From: Saccharopolyspora erythraea NRRL 2338
Lineage (GTDB): Bacteria; Actinomycetota; Actinomycetes; Mycobacteriales; Pseudonocardiaceae
Reading direction: 5' to 3'
Assembly: GCF_000062885.1 (NCBI RefSeq)
Contig: NC_009142.1
Coordinates: 4,515,584 to 4,579,583, forward strand
DNA length: 64,000 nucleotides
Positions 50,887 through 62,300 of this stretch are shown one piece after another; position 1 is the stretch's first letter; the number at the start of each line of letters is the position of its first letter. The notes below the pieces were generated by a model. It was not told where the DNA came from. It saw only the letters and a list, made by a program, of their open reading frames with translations, and made no database searches. A program made the translations under genes and the position numbers.

Positions 50887-53800
50887 CGGGTCTCCTCGGC
50901 TGTGGTGGCCGTCAGCCACTCGTGGACGATCTCGGCGGTGCTCGTGGCGTGGTCCTCGAGCACGGTGAAGTGGTCGCCTGGCAGGACGGCACCGTGGTGC
51001 GGCTGGTGCCACTGGCGGTCAGGTGCGTCCTGCGGCGGTTCGGCCGCGTGCCCCAGCAGGACGGGCGCGCCGATCTCGGCGGGTTTCCAGTCCGACAGCA
51101 GGCGCAGGTAGCCGCCCATCGCGGTGAGGCGGGCGTCGTTGAGAGCGTCGAGGCCGGCCAGCCGGGCAAACATCCCGTCGAGCACCGCCGGTGTGAGGCC
51201 GGACCCCGGCGGGAAGGTGTCGATCAGCACGATCGCGGCGGGCCGCGCGCCGTCGCGTTCCAGCGCCGCCGCGACCGGGTGGGCGAGCAGTCCTCCGGAG
51301 GAGTAGCCGACGAGCGCGGCCGGAGCATCCCCGATCCTCGCCCGCACCGCGTGCGCTGCGGCGTCAACAAGTGCGTCGAGGTTCGCCGGCAACGGCTCGC
51401 CCGCCGCGAATCCCGGCAACGTCAGGGAGCAGACCGAGCGCCGGCCGCGCAACGCGGTGGCGAACCGCGCGTACTGGTGGGCCCCGGAGGTGGCGAGCAC
51501 GGACGGCAGGCAGACCAGCTCGGGACCCTCCCCGCCCTGCGCCAGTTCGGCCACACCCGGTGCCGCACCGGCATCGGCGGCGGAGTCGAACGCGGGACGC
51601 AACTTCGCGGCGGCCGACAGCAGCTCGACGAACTCCGCTGTCTTGCCAGAATCCCTGGCCTGCGCGTACATGGCGGAAATCGGGTCCGCCCGCGGCTCGG
51701 CGGCGTCTCCGACGAGTTCGCTCCTCAGGTACCGGGCGAGGTCGCCGGCCGTGCGGTGGTCGAACAGCGCCGACGCGGGCAGCCGGAGTCCGGTCGCGCC
51801 GCTGAGCCGGTTCCGCAGTTCGAGCGCGGTCAGCGAGTCGAAGCCCTGTTCCAGGAACCCCCGTTCGGGGTCGAGCTCCGACGGTGTGGCGTGCCCGAGA
51901 ACCGAGGCGGCCTGCGTCCGCACCAGGTCGACCAGCACGCGGTGCTGCTCCTCGACATCGAGCCCGATGAGCCGCGCCGAAAACCCGGTGGACTCGGTGG
52001 GCCCGTCCGCGACTTCGGGCCGGAACTCCGAGATCAGCGGGTGGTGGCCGGACGCGGCGTACGCGGAGGCGAAACGCTGCCAGTCCAGATCGGCGATGAC
52101 CACCTGCGAACGGCTGCGCGCGTACCGCAGTGCTGCGAGCGCGCGTGCCGGTGGGAGCAGGCGGATTCCACGTCCACCCAAGCGTTCGGCACGCGCCCGG
52201 TCGGTGTCGGGATCGGCGCCGTCGGCCCACGGCCCCCATGCGATCGCGGTCGCGGGCAACCCCTGCCCGCGCCGGAACCCGGCCAGCGCGTCCAGCGTCG
52301 CGCTCACCGCCGCGTACGCGCCCTGCCCCACCCCGCCGAACGTGCCGGCGACCGAGGAGAACAGCACGAACGCGGCCAGATCCGCTTCGAGAGTCAGCCC
52401 GTGCAGGTTCCAGGCCGCTTCGGCGCCGGCGCGAAACACCCGCTCGACTCGCTCCGCGCCGAGCGCGTCGAGCGGCGCCTCGTCGAGGACTCCGCCGGTG
52501 TGCACGACCGCGGTCAGCGGGTGCTCCTCCGGTATCGACGCAAACACCGCCGCCAGCGCTTCCCGATCTGCGGGATCGACTTCGGCGACCCGCACCCGCA
52601 CGCCCGCGGCGCCCAACTCGGCCACCAGGCCGTCGTCAGCCGATGCTCCCGGATCGACGGTGAGCAGCAGGCTTTCCACGCCGTTGGCGGCCAGCCACCG
52701 CGCGACGTGCGAACCCATCGGGCCGCAGCCGTCGGTCACCACCGTGGTACCCGACACCGGCCACGCGGTCTCCTGCTGTTCCCGCGTCCGGCCCCTGACC
52801 AACCGGCGAACGCGGAGTCCGGACGCGCGGACGGCGAACTGCTCCTCTCCCCGCGAATCCGCGAGAACCGAGCACAGCGACCGCAGCGCACCGTCGTCGG
52901 GCTCCGCGGGCAGGTCGACGAGTCCGCCCCACCGGCGCGGCTCCTCCAGCGCCACGGTCGAACCGAGGCCCCACACCGCCGCCTGGCGAGGGCGGACGAC
53001 GGGGTCCGATTCGTCGGCCGAGACCGCGCCGGAAGTGACCAACCACAGCGGCACGTCGACCGCCGACGTCGACAACTCCCGAACCAGCGCGAGGTTCGCC
53101 GCGAGCCCGGTGCACACCGCGGGATGCCGCGGATGCGGCCGGTCGTCCAGCCCCAGCAACGAAACCACGCCGCGCAGGTCGTCCTCGGCGAACCCGTCTG
53201 CGACCGACTCCGGGTCGAGGTCGTGCGCGGACAGCTCGACGCGGCGCACCCGTGCGCCGTGCCGTTCCATCGCCCGCACGCACTGCTCCGCCCGCACGGA
53301 CTCCACGGACGGGATGACGACGAGCCAGAAGCCGGACAGTCGGGGAGCGGCGTGGTCGCGCACGGGCTCCCAGACGACCCGGTACCGCCATGAGTCCACA
53401 GCGGACTTCTCCAGTCGTTCCCGGTTCCACGAAGCCAACGCCGCGGTCACCGGGGCGAGCTGCTCTTCGCCGACGTCGAGAACCTTCGTCAACGACGGCA
53501 GGTCCTGCCGGTCGACGGCCTCCCAGAACTCGATCTCCTCCGGGTCGCGGACATCCCGGTCCTCAGCGCGGCGGGGTTTGGGCCAGTACCGCTGGTGCTG
53601 GAACGCGTACGTGGGCAGGTCGATCCGGACGGCGCCCGTGCCCGCGTAGCTCGCGGACCAGTCCAGGTCGACGCCGCCCGCGAACGCCTCTCCCGCCGAC
53701 CGCAAGAACCTTGCCAGACCGCCCTCGTCGCGGCGCAGCGTCCCGGTGGCGATGACGCTCGCCCCCAGCTCGTCGGCCGTCTCCTGGACACCGGGCACCA

Positions 53801-56303
53801 GCACGGGGTGCGGGCTGACCTCGACGAAAGATCCGTAGCCCTGCCCGACCAGAGTGCGCACCGCTTGATCGAAGCGCACGGGTTCACGCAGGTTGCGATA
53901 CCAGTAAGCCGCGTCCAGCTCTTCGCCATCAAGCCACTCGGAAGACACCGTGGAGAAGAACGGAACCTCCGCAGACCGCGGGGCGATCCCGCCCAACGCC
54001 GCCGGCAACCGCTCGGCCAACGCCTCGACATGAACAGAATGCGACGCATAATCCACCGGAACCCGCCGACTACGCACCTCACGACCGGAGCACTCGGCCA
54101 GCAACTCCTCCACTACGTCGACATCACCGGACACCACGGTCGAAGACGGCCCGTTCACCACACCGACGGAGAGCCGATCACCGTGCGAGCGCACCATTTC
54201 CTCGACTTCGCTGACCGGCAGCGCGATGGAAGCCATCCCGCCCCGGCCCGCCAACACCTCGGCGATCAACCGGCTTCGAATGCACACCACACGCGCCGCA
54301 TCCCGCAACGACAACACACCCGCCACACACGCCGCCGCGATCTCACCCTGGCTATGACCCACCACCGCGCCAGGCCTGACACCATAGGACTCCCACAACG
54401 CCGCCAACGACACCATCACCGCAAACGACACCGGCTGAACAACATCAACCCGATCCAACGACGCCGCACCCACATCACCACGCAGAACGCCCAGCACCGA
54501 CCAATCGACGAACTCCGCCATCGCCGCCTCGCACTCCGCCAGCCGAGCCGCGAACACCTCCGACTCCGCCAGCAGGTCCAGGGCCATCCCCCGCCACTGC
54601 GCACCCTGACCCGGGAACACGAAAACCGTCCGGCCGGACGAGCCCGCGGCACCGCCCGGGCCGCGGCCCTCCGCCAACTCCGCGAGCTGAGCTGTGAACT
54701 CCTCCCGACTGGCACCCACCAGGACCGCACGGTGGTCGAGCACAGCGCGCGAGGCGAGGGAGAACCCGATGTCGGCGAGATCGGCGTTCTCGTCCGCCGC
54801 CGATGCCATCAGCCGCTGCGCGTACTCCGACAGAGCTTGCGGCGACTTGGCCGAGAGCACCCACGGGAGCACGGGCGCGCGGCCCTGCCGAGGATCTGTG
54901 GTCGGCGGCTCGGGTTCAGGAGCCTGTTCGACGAGCACGTGGGCGTTCGTGCCGCCGACGCCGAAGGCCGAAACACCCGCACGCCGGGGCCGGTCCGCCC
55001 CCGGCCAGCGGACATGCTCGGTGAGCAGTGAAACCGCACCTGACGACCAGTCCACTTCGGACGAGGGTTCGTCGACGTGCAAGGTCCTCGGCAGCACACC
55101 GGCCTGCATCGCCATGACCATCTTGATAACGCCGGCGACCCCGGCGGCGGCGCCGGAGTGCCCGATGTTGGACTTCACCGAACCCAGCCACAGCGGGTGG
55201 CCGGCAGGACGGTTCTGCCCGTAGGTGGCCAGCAACGCGTGCGCCTCGATCGGGTCGCCGAGGGGCGTGCCGGTGCCGTGGGCCTCGACCGCGTCCACCT
55301 CCGCCGACGACAGCCGCGCGGAGGTGAGCGCCTGGTGGATGACGCGCTCCTGCGACGGGCCGTTCGGCGCGGTCAAGCCGTTGCTCGCACCATCCTGGTT
55401 CACCGCCGAACCACGCACCACCGCCAACACCGGGTGCCCAAGCCGCCGAGCATCCGACAACCGCTCCACAACCAGCAGCCCGACACCCTCCGACCACGCC
55501 GTCCCGTCCGCCGCCGACGCGAAGGACTTGCACCGCCCGTCCGGCGCCAACCCCCGCTGACGGCTGAACTCCACGAACCCCGCGGGGGTGGACAGCACCG
55601 AGACCCCGCCGGCCAGCGCGAGCGAGCACTCGTCGCGGCGCAGCGACTGGCACGCCAGGTGCAGCGCGACCAGCGACGACGAGCAAGCGGTGTCGACCGT
55701 GACCGCCGGGCCCTCCAGCCCGTAGGTGTAGGAGATGCGGCCGGAGAGCACGCTCAGCGCGTTGCCGGTGAGCAGGTAGCCCTCGAGGTCCTCGCCCGCC
55801 GCGCTGACCAGCATGCCGTAGTCCTGCGTGCCGCTGCCGACGAAAACACCCGTCCGGCTGCCCTGCAGGCGGTGGACGTCGATCCCGGCGCGTTCGAACG
55901 CCTCCCACGACGTCTCCAGCAACAACCGCTGCTGCGGATCCATCGCCAACGCCTCACGCGGCGAAATCCCGAAGAACCCGGCATCGAACCCCGCCGCGTC
56001 ATGCAGGAAACCACCTTCCCGCACGTAACTCTTGCCCGCACGATCCGGATCCGGATCGAACAACCCCTCCACATCCCAACCCCGGTCACCGGGGAAGCCC
56101 GAGATCACGTCGCGGCCCTCGGCGACCACCCTCCACAGGTCCTCCGGGGAGCCCACCCCGCCCGGGTAGCGGCAGGCCATCCCCACCACCGCGATCGGTT
56201 CCGAGTCGCGCTCGTCGGCCTCCCGCATGCGCTGGCGCGCCTGGTGCAGGTCGACGGTGACCTTCTTGAGGTACTCGCGAAGGCGCTGGGCGTCGTCGGT
56301 CAT
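50883..56303 (-). CDS. Terminal modular PKS: KS-AT-KR-ACP-TE
   Basis: 1806 residues from ATG 56303. Docking helix (1-33), KS with [10 protein letters not shown] (Cys about 204), AT with VVGHSQGE (about 649), RVDVVQ and YASH (about 754), all methylmalonyl-type. No DH or ER. KR (about 1180-1400) has GCGPMG instead of a GTGxLG motif, LTVD in place of the NADPH-phosphate-binding SRxG, and Ser for Asn in YAAVS, so it may not reduce. ACP GFDSL (about 1488). TE with VGYSSGG (Ser about 1667), LIDTFPPG (Asp) and LPGDHFTVL (His), all intact. It is the last module of the line, releasing by lactonisation or hydrolysis, and is coupled to the flavin monooxygenase. Confidence 0.95.
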   Translation of the reverse strand: MTDDAQRLREYLKKVTVDLHQARQRMREADERDSEPIAVVGMACRYPGGVGSPEDLWRVVAEGRDVISGFPGDRGWDVEGLFDPDPDRAGKSYVREGGFLHDAAGFDAGFFGISPREALAMDPQQRLLLETSWEAFERAGIDVHRLQGSRTGVFVGSGTQDYGMLVSAAGEDLEGYLLTGNALSVLSGRISYTYGLEGPAVTVDTACSSSLVALHLACQSLRRDECSLALAGGVSVLSTPAGFVEFSRQRGLAPDGRCKSFASAADGTAWSEGVGLLVVERLSDARRLGHPVLAVVRGSAVNQDGASNGLTAPNGPSQERVIHQALTSARLSSAEVDAVEAHGTGTPLGDPIEAHALLATYGQNRPAGHPLWLGSVKSNIGHSGAAAGVAGVIKMVMAMQAGVLPRTLHVDEPSSEVDWSSGAVSLLTEHVRWPGADRPRRAGVSAFGVGGTNAHVLVEQAPEPEPPTTDPRQGRAPVLPWVLSAKSPQALSEYAQRLMASAADENADLADIGFSLASRAVLDHRAVLVGASREEFTAQLAELAEGRGPGGAAGSSGRTVFVFPGQGAQWRGMALDLLAESEVFAARLAECEAAMAEFVDWSVLGVLRGDVGAASLDRVDVVQPVSFAVMVSLAALWESYGVRPGAVVGHSQGEIAAACVAGVLSLRDAARVVCIRSRLIAEVLAGRGGMASIALPVSEVEEMVRSHGDRLSVGVVNGPSSTVVSGDVDVVEELLAECSGREVRSRRVPVDYASHSVHVEALAERLPAALGGIAPRSAEVPFFSTVSSEWLDGEELDAAYWYRNLREPVRFDQAVRTLVGQGYGSFVEVSPHPVLVPGVQETADELGASVIATGTLRRDEGGLARFLRSAGEAFAGGVDLDWSASYAGTGAVRIDLPTYAFQHQRYWPKPRRAEDRDVRDPEEIEFWEAVDRQDLPSLTKVLDVGEEQLAPVTAALASWNRERLEKSAVDSWRYRVVWEPVRDHAAPRLSGFWLVVIPSVESVRAEQCVRAMERHGARVRRVELSAHDLDPESVADGFAEDDLRGVVSLLGLDDRPHPRHPAVCTGLAANLALVRELSTSAVDVPLWLVTSGAVSADESDPVVRPRQAAVWGLGSTVALEEPRRWGGLVDLPAEPDDGALRSLCSVLADSRGEEQFAVRASGLRVRRLVRGRTREQQETAWPVSGTTVVTDGCGPMGSHVARWLAANGVESLLLTVDPGASADDGLVAELGAAGVRVRVAEVDPADREALAAVFASIPEEHPLTAVVHTGGVLDEAPLDALGAERVERVFRAGAEAAWNLHGLTLEADLAAFVLFSSVAGTFGGVGQGAYAAVSATLDALAGFRRGQGLPATAIAWGPWADGADPDTDRARAERLGGRGIRLLPPARALAALRYARSRSQVVIADLDWQRFASAYAASGHHPLISEFRPEVADGPTESTGFSARLIGLDVEEQHRVLVDLVRTQAASVLGHATPSELDPERGFLEQGFDSLTALELRNRLSGATGLRLPASALFDHRTAGDLARYLRSELVGDAAEPRADPISAMYAQARDSGKTAEFVELLSAAAKLRPAFDSAADAGAAPGVAELAQGGEGPELVCLPSVLATSGAHQYARFATALRGRRSVCSLTLPGFAAGEPLPANLDALVDAAAHAVRARIGDAPAALVGYSSGGLLAHPVAAALERDGARPAAIVLIDTFPPGSGLTPAVLDGMFARLAGLDALNDARLTAMGGYLRLLSDWKPAEIGAPVLLGHAAEPPQDAPDRQWHQPHHGAVLPGDHFTVLEDHATSTAEIVHEWLTATTAEETR
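54219..54633 (-). repeat. AT-domain block identical to 59072-59486
   Basis: 415 bp in the last-module AT that I read as identical to 59072-59486 in the upstream module. Outside it, 53857-54077 matches 58710-58930 with about three differences. Conserved KS blocks lie at almost the same offset (about 4850 bp). This indicates recent duplication or gene conversion between modules. Confidence 0.9.
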
Positions 56304-56305
56304 GG

Positions 56306-59300
56306 TCAGCTCAACTCCGTGTCGATGAAACGGAAGATCTCCTCGTCGCTGGCCGACCCGATCCGTTCGGCGGCCGACACCTCGCCGGTCGCCGGTGCCG
56401 GTGCCAGTTCGGTGACCAGTGCCTGCAACCGGGCGAGCACCCGGCGGCGCTCACCTTCGTCGTCGAGCGCGGAGACGGTGCCACGCAGGCGGTCCAGCTC
56501 CTCGTCCAACGAGCCCGCGGCGGACGCGGCGGGGGCGAGCTGCCGCAGCAGGTGCCCGGCCAGCCGCTCCGGCGTCGGGTGGTCGAAGACGGCGCTCGCG
56601 GTGAGCTTCGCTCCGGTGGCCGCGCCGAGGCGGTTTCGCAGTCCGACCGCGGCGAGCGAGTCGAAGCCGAGCTCGGTGAACGCCCTCCCTGCCGGCAACG
56701 CCTCCGCTGACGGGTGTCCTAGCACGGCCGCCACCTCGCGGCGTACCAGCTCGACGAGCCGGAGTTCGCGTTCGTCCTGGGGCAGTCCGGCCAGCAGGGC
56801 CGCGAACTCCTGTCCGCCTTCGGCAGCCTCGGCGTTCGCGGCGTCGAGCACGCGGCGCACTTCCGGCAGTTCCGCGAGCAGCGCGCTCGGCCGAGCCGCG
56901 TTGAAGGCCGGGGCGAACCGCTCCCAGTCCACGTCCACGACGGTGACCGCCGTGTCCCCGTGCAGAAGCGCGTCGCGCAGTGCGCCGAGTGTCCGTTCGG
57001 ACGGCATCGGGAGCACCCCGCGCCTGCGGAGCTGCTCGCGGCGTGCCTCTTCCGCGGCCTCGTCCTCGGCTCCCATGCCGGCGTCGGCCCACGGCCCCCA
57101 CGCGATCGAGGTGACCGGTCGTCCCAGCGCCCGCCGCCGGTCGGCGAGCGCGTCCAGAACCGCGTTCGCCGCGCCGTAGGCGCCCTGTTCGCTGCCACCC
57201 CAGACACCCGCGACCGACGAGAACAGCACGAACGCCGCCAGATCGGTGTCCAGCGTGAGCTCGTGCAGGTTGAGCGCGCCCCGCACCTTCGCCCGCGCGG
57301 TGGCGGCGAACTCCGCGGGCCCGGCCTCCAGCAGGGCACCGGCTCCCAGCACGCCGGCGGTGTGCACGACGGCGGTCAGCGGCCGGTCCGCGGGAATTCC
57401 GTCGAGCACGCTCGCCAGTGCGTCGCGGTCGGCCACATCGCACGCCGCCACCGTCACCGGCACGCCCAGCTCCGCCTCGAGCGCGGCGTGGTCGGCATCC
57501 GTGTCGTCGTCGACGGTGAGCACGAGGTGCTCCGCCCCCTGCTCCACGAGCCACGCCGCCACCCGCGCACCCATCGGTCCGGTGCCGTCGGTGACGAGCG
57601 CGGTGCCGCTCGTCCGCCACTCGCGGGTCACCGCGGTCTCCGCCAGCGGAGCTCGCACCAGCCGCCGTCCCATGACGCCCGGCTCGCGGATCGCCACCTG
57701 GTCTTCGGCACCGGCAGCGGCGAGAACCGCGCAGAGCCGGTCGGTCGCGTGCTCGCCGGCGTCGGCCGGGAGGTCGACGACACCGCCCCACTGCCGTGGC
57801 AGCTCCAGCGCGACCGTCCGTGCCAGGCCCCACACCGCGGCCTGGCCGAGGTCGCGGACCGGGTCGGCGTCGCCGGTGGAGACCGCGCCGGAGGTCAGCA
57901 GCCACAGCGGTGTGCCGGCAGCCGCGTCCGCGACCGCCTTGACCAGGGCAAGGTTCGCGGTGAGGCCGAGCGGTGCCGATGGGTGCAGCGGGTGCGTGCC
58001 CTCGGTGAGCGCGAGCAGCGACAGAATCCCGCCGCGTTCCCCTTCAGCGGCCAGCTCCGCGCTCAGGCTCGTGGCGTCGGCTTCCGCGGCGTCGACGACG
58101 ATGCGCGCGACCTGGGCGCCGCGTTGCTCCAACGACCGCGCGCACTGGTCGATCCAGGTCTTCACGGCCGGGTCGCTCGGCGCCACGACGAACCAGGTTC
58201 CGCGCAACCCCGCCGCGGGAGGTTCGGGCACCGGCCGCCAGGCGACGCGGTAGCGCCAGGAGTCCAGCACCGAGCGGTCCCGCTTCGCGCGCCGCCACGA
58301 CGAGAGCGCGGGCAGCGCGGAGGCGAGGGACTGCTCGCCGTCGAGGCCGAGCAGGTCGGTCAGCGCCTTCGGGTCACCGGCCTCCACCGCGTTCCAGAAG
58401 CCGGCGTCGCCGGAGTCCCTCGCGCCGTCGTCACCGCCGGCGGCCTCCAGCCAGAACCGCTCGTGCTGGAAGGCGTAGGTGGGCAGGTCGACCCAGCGCT
58501 CGGCACCGGTGAACGCCGGCGACCAGTCCACGTCGGCGCCGTGCACGTGGGCTTCGCCGACCGAACGCAGGAACCGGTCGAGCCCCCCTTCGTCCCTGCG
58601 CAGCGACCCGACGGCCCGCGCGTCCTCCGCGGTCTCGTCGATCGCGGGCACCAGCACGGGATGCGGGCTGACCTCGACGAAAAGACCGTGCCCGTCTTCG
58701 GCCACGCAGCGCACCGCTTGCTCGAAGCGCACGGGTTCACGCAGGTTGCGATACCAGTAAGCCGCGTCCAGCTCTTCGCCATCAAGCCACTCGGAAGACA
58801 CCGTGGAGAAGAACGGAACCTCCGCAGACCGCGGGGCAATTCCGCCCAACGCCGCCGGCAACCGCTCGGCCAACGCCTCGACATGAACAGAATGCGACGC
58901 ATAATCCACCGGAACCCGCCGACTACGCACACCGCGATCCGAGCACTCGGTCAGCAGCTCCTCCAAGGCATCGACATCACCGGAAACCACCGTTGACGAC
59001 GACCCGTTGGTGGCGGCCACCGTCACGCGCCCGTCGTAGCGCCGCACCATCTCGTCGGTCTCATCGACGGACAGCGCGATGGAAGCCATCCCGCCCCGGC
59101 CCGCCAACACCTCGGCGATCAACCGGCTTCGAATGCACACCACACGCGCCGCATCCCGCAACGACAACACACCCGCCACACACGCCGCCGCGATCTCACC
59201 CTGGCTATGACCCACCACCGCGCCAGGCCTGACACCATAGGACTCCCACAACGCCGCCAACGACACCATCACCGCAAACGACACCGGCTGAACAACATCA

Positions 59301-62300
59301 ACCCGATCCAACGACGCCGCACCCACATCACCACGCAGAACGCCCAGCACCGACCAATCGACGAACTCCGCCATCGCCGCCTCGCACTCCGCCAGCCGAG
59401 CCGCGAACACCTCCGACTCCGCCAGCAGGTCCAGGGCCATCCCCCGCCACTGCGCACCCTGACCCGGGAACACGAAAACCGTCCGGTCCACGGCATCGGC
59501 GGTTCCGGCGTCGCCGCGTCCGTCCGCCAACTCCGCGAGCTGAGCTGTGAACTCCTCGCGGTCGACGCCCACCAGGACGGCGCGGTGCTCCATCGTGGCC
59601 CTGCGCTCGGACAACGCCCGTCCGATGTCGGCCGGGTCGGCGTCGGTGGTGGCGAGCCAGGTCCGCAGTCGCGCCGCCTGCTCGCGCAGCGCGGGTGCGC
59701 TCCGGGCCGACAGCGGCCACGGGACCGCTGCGTTCGGTTTCTCGGGCCACTCCGCGGTCTTCTCCGCCGGTGCCTGTTCGAGCAACACGTGCGCGTTGGT
59801 GCCGCTGATGCCGAACGAGGACACCGCCGCGCGCAGCGGCCGGTCGTCGCCGGCCCAGTCGACCGGCTCGGTCAGCAACGACACGTCACCTGCCGACCAG
59901 TCCACGGCGGTAGACGGTTCGTCCACGTGCAGGGTCCGGGGAAGCACACCGGCGCGCATCGCCATGACCATCTTGACCACACCGGCGACCCCGGCGGCGG
60001 CTTGGGTGTGCCCGATGTTCGACTTGATCGAGCCCAGCCACAGCGGTCGGCCGGCGGGGCGGTCCTGCCCGTAGGTGGCCAGCAACGCCTGGGCCTCGAT
60101 CGGGTCGCCCAGCGCGGTTCCGGTGCCGTGGGCCTCGACCGCATCGACGTCCGCGGTGGACAGCCGGGCGTCGGTGAGCGCCTGCCGGATGACCCGCTCC
60201 TGCGAGGGACCGTTCGGCGCCGTCAAACCATTGCTCGCACCATCCTGGTTCACCGCACTACCACGGACCACCGCCAACACCGGATGTCCATTGCGCCGAG
60301 CATCCGACAGCCGCTCCACGACGAGCAGACCCACACCCTCCGACCACGCCGTCCCGTCCGCCGCCGACGCGAAGGACTTGCACCGCCCGTCCGGCGCCAA
60401 CCCCCGCTGACGGCTGAACTCCACGAAGGTGCCGGGAGTCGCCATGACGGTCACGCCACCGGCCAGCGCCAGGGAGCACTCCCCCTGCCGCAGCGCGCGC
60501 ACGGCCAGGTGCAGAGCGACCAGCGACGACGAGCACGCCGTGTCCACCGTGACCGCCGGGCCCTCCAAGCCGTAGGTGTAGGAAAGCCGGCCGGAGGCGA
60601 CGCTGCCCGCGGTGCCGGCGCCGAGGTATCCCTCCACCGACGCGGGCGTGGCGGGCAGCCGGGTGGCGTAGTCGTGGTACATCACGCCGACGAACACGCC
60701 GGTCTGGCTGTGGCGGAGTCCCGCGGGGTCGATCCCGGCCCGTTCGAACGCCTCCCACGAGGTCTCCAGCAGCAACCGCTGCTGCGGGTCCATCGCCAAC
60801 GCCTCACGCGGCGAAATCCCGAAGAACCCGGCATCGAACCCCGCCGCGTCATGCAGGAAACCGCCTTCCTTGACGTAGCTCTTGCCCGCGCGGTCCGGGT
60901 CCGGATCGAACAACCCCTCCACATCCCAACCCCGGTCACCGGGGAACGCCGAGATGCCGTCCTCGCCGTTGGCGACCAGCCGCCACAGGTCCTCCGGCGA
61001 CCGCACCCCGCCCGGGTACCGGCATCCGATTCCCACGATCGCGATGGGCTCGGTGTCCGCGGCCGCCGTGGTGGCGACCGGCCGGGCGCGCTCGGGGGCC
61101 GCGTCGGTCAGCCGCTGCCGGAGGTGCTCGGCGACCGCCGCCACCGTGGGGTGGTCGAAGGCGAGGGTGGCGGCCAACCGCACACCCGCCGTCCTGGTGA
61201 GGCGGTTGCGCAGCTCCACCGAGGTCAGCGAGTCGAAACCGAGATCGGTGAACGCGCGCTGAGCACCGATCGCCTCCGGTCTGTCGTGCCCGAGGCTGGC
61301 GGCGACAGCCGCGCGGACGGTGTCGACCAGCAGCCGGGTCTGCTCCGCCTCCCCGAGGCCCGCCAGCCGGGCCGCCAGCGTCGACGTCGTGGCGCGGTCG
61401 GGCCGCGGTGCGACCTTCACCAGGCCGCGCAGGAGTGGCGGGAGCTCGCCGGTTCGCGCCTGTTCGCGCAGGGCGGCGGTGTCGAGCCGCACCGGCGCCA
61501 GCAAGGCCCGGCCGGTGGCGGCGGCGGTGTCGAACAACCGCATACCCTCGGCCGGTTCCAGCGCGGACATGCCGAGCCGCCCGAGACGCTTGCGCGCCCC
61601 CTCGTCGAGCTCCCCGCTCATGCCGCCCGCCCACAGACCCCACGCCAGGGACTGCGCGGGCAACCCTTCGGCCCGCCGGTGCAGTGCCAGGGCGTCGAGG
61701 AAAGCGTTCGCGGCGGCGTAGTTTCCCTGTCCCGGGCTGCCCAGCATCCCGGCGGCGGACGAGAACAGCACGAACGCGGTCAGCGGCGCTTCGCGGGTCA
61801 GCTCGTGCAGGTTCCACGCGGCGTCGGCCTTCGACCGCAGGACGCGGTCGACCCTTGCGGTGGTCAGCGACTCCACCACACCGTCGTCCAGGATCCCGGC
61901 GGCGTGCACGACGCCGGTGAGCGGACGCTCGCCGGGAATGGCGTCCAGCAGTGCGGCCAGGGCCTCGCGGTCCGCCACGTCGCACGCCGCGATGGTCACC
62001 GTGGTGGCGCCGAGGCCGATCAGCTCCTCTTCCAGGGCATCGGCGCCGTCGGTTGCGCGTCCGCGACGACCGGCGAGCACGAGGTGGCGGACTCCGCGTT
62101 CGGCGACCAGGTGCCGGGCGACCTCCGCGCCCAGCGCGCCGAGGCCCCCGGTGATCAGCACGGTGCCGTCGTCGTCCCAGCGCGGTAGGCCGTCCGGTTC
62201 GGCGCGCTGCGCGCGGACCAGACGCGGCGTCATCACGACGTCACCGCGAAGAGCGACCTGCGGTTCTCCGGACGACACGGCGTTGAGCAGGGCCGTGCCC

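Noticed and set aside
59207-62188. 993-codon plus-strand frame opposite the PKS
   Set aside because: Antisense shadow of PKS domains whose active-site motifs are clear on the minus strand.
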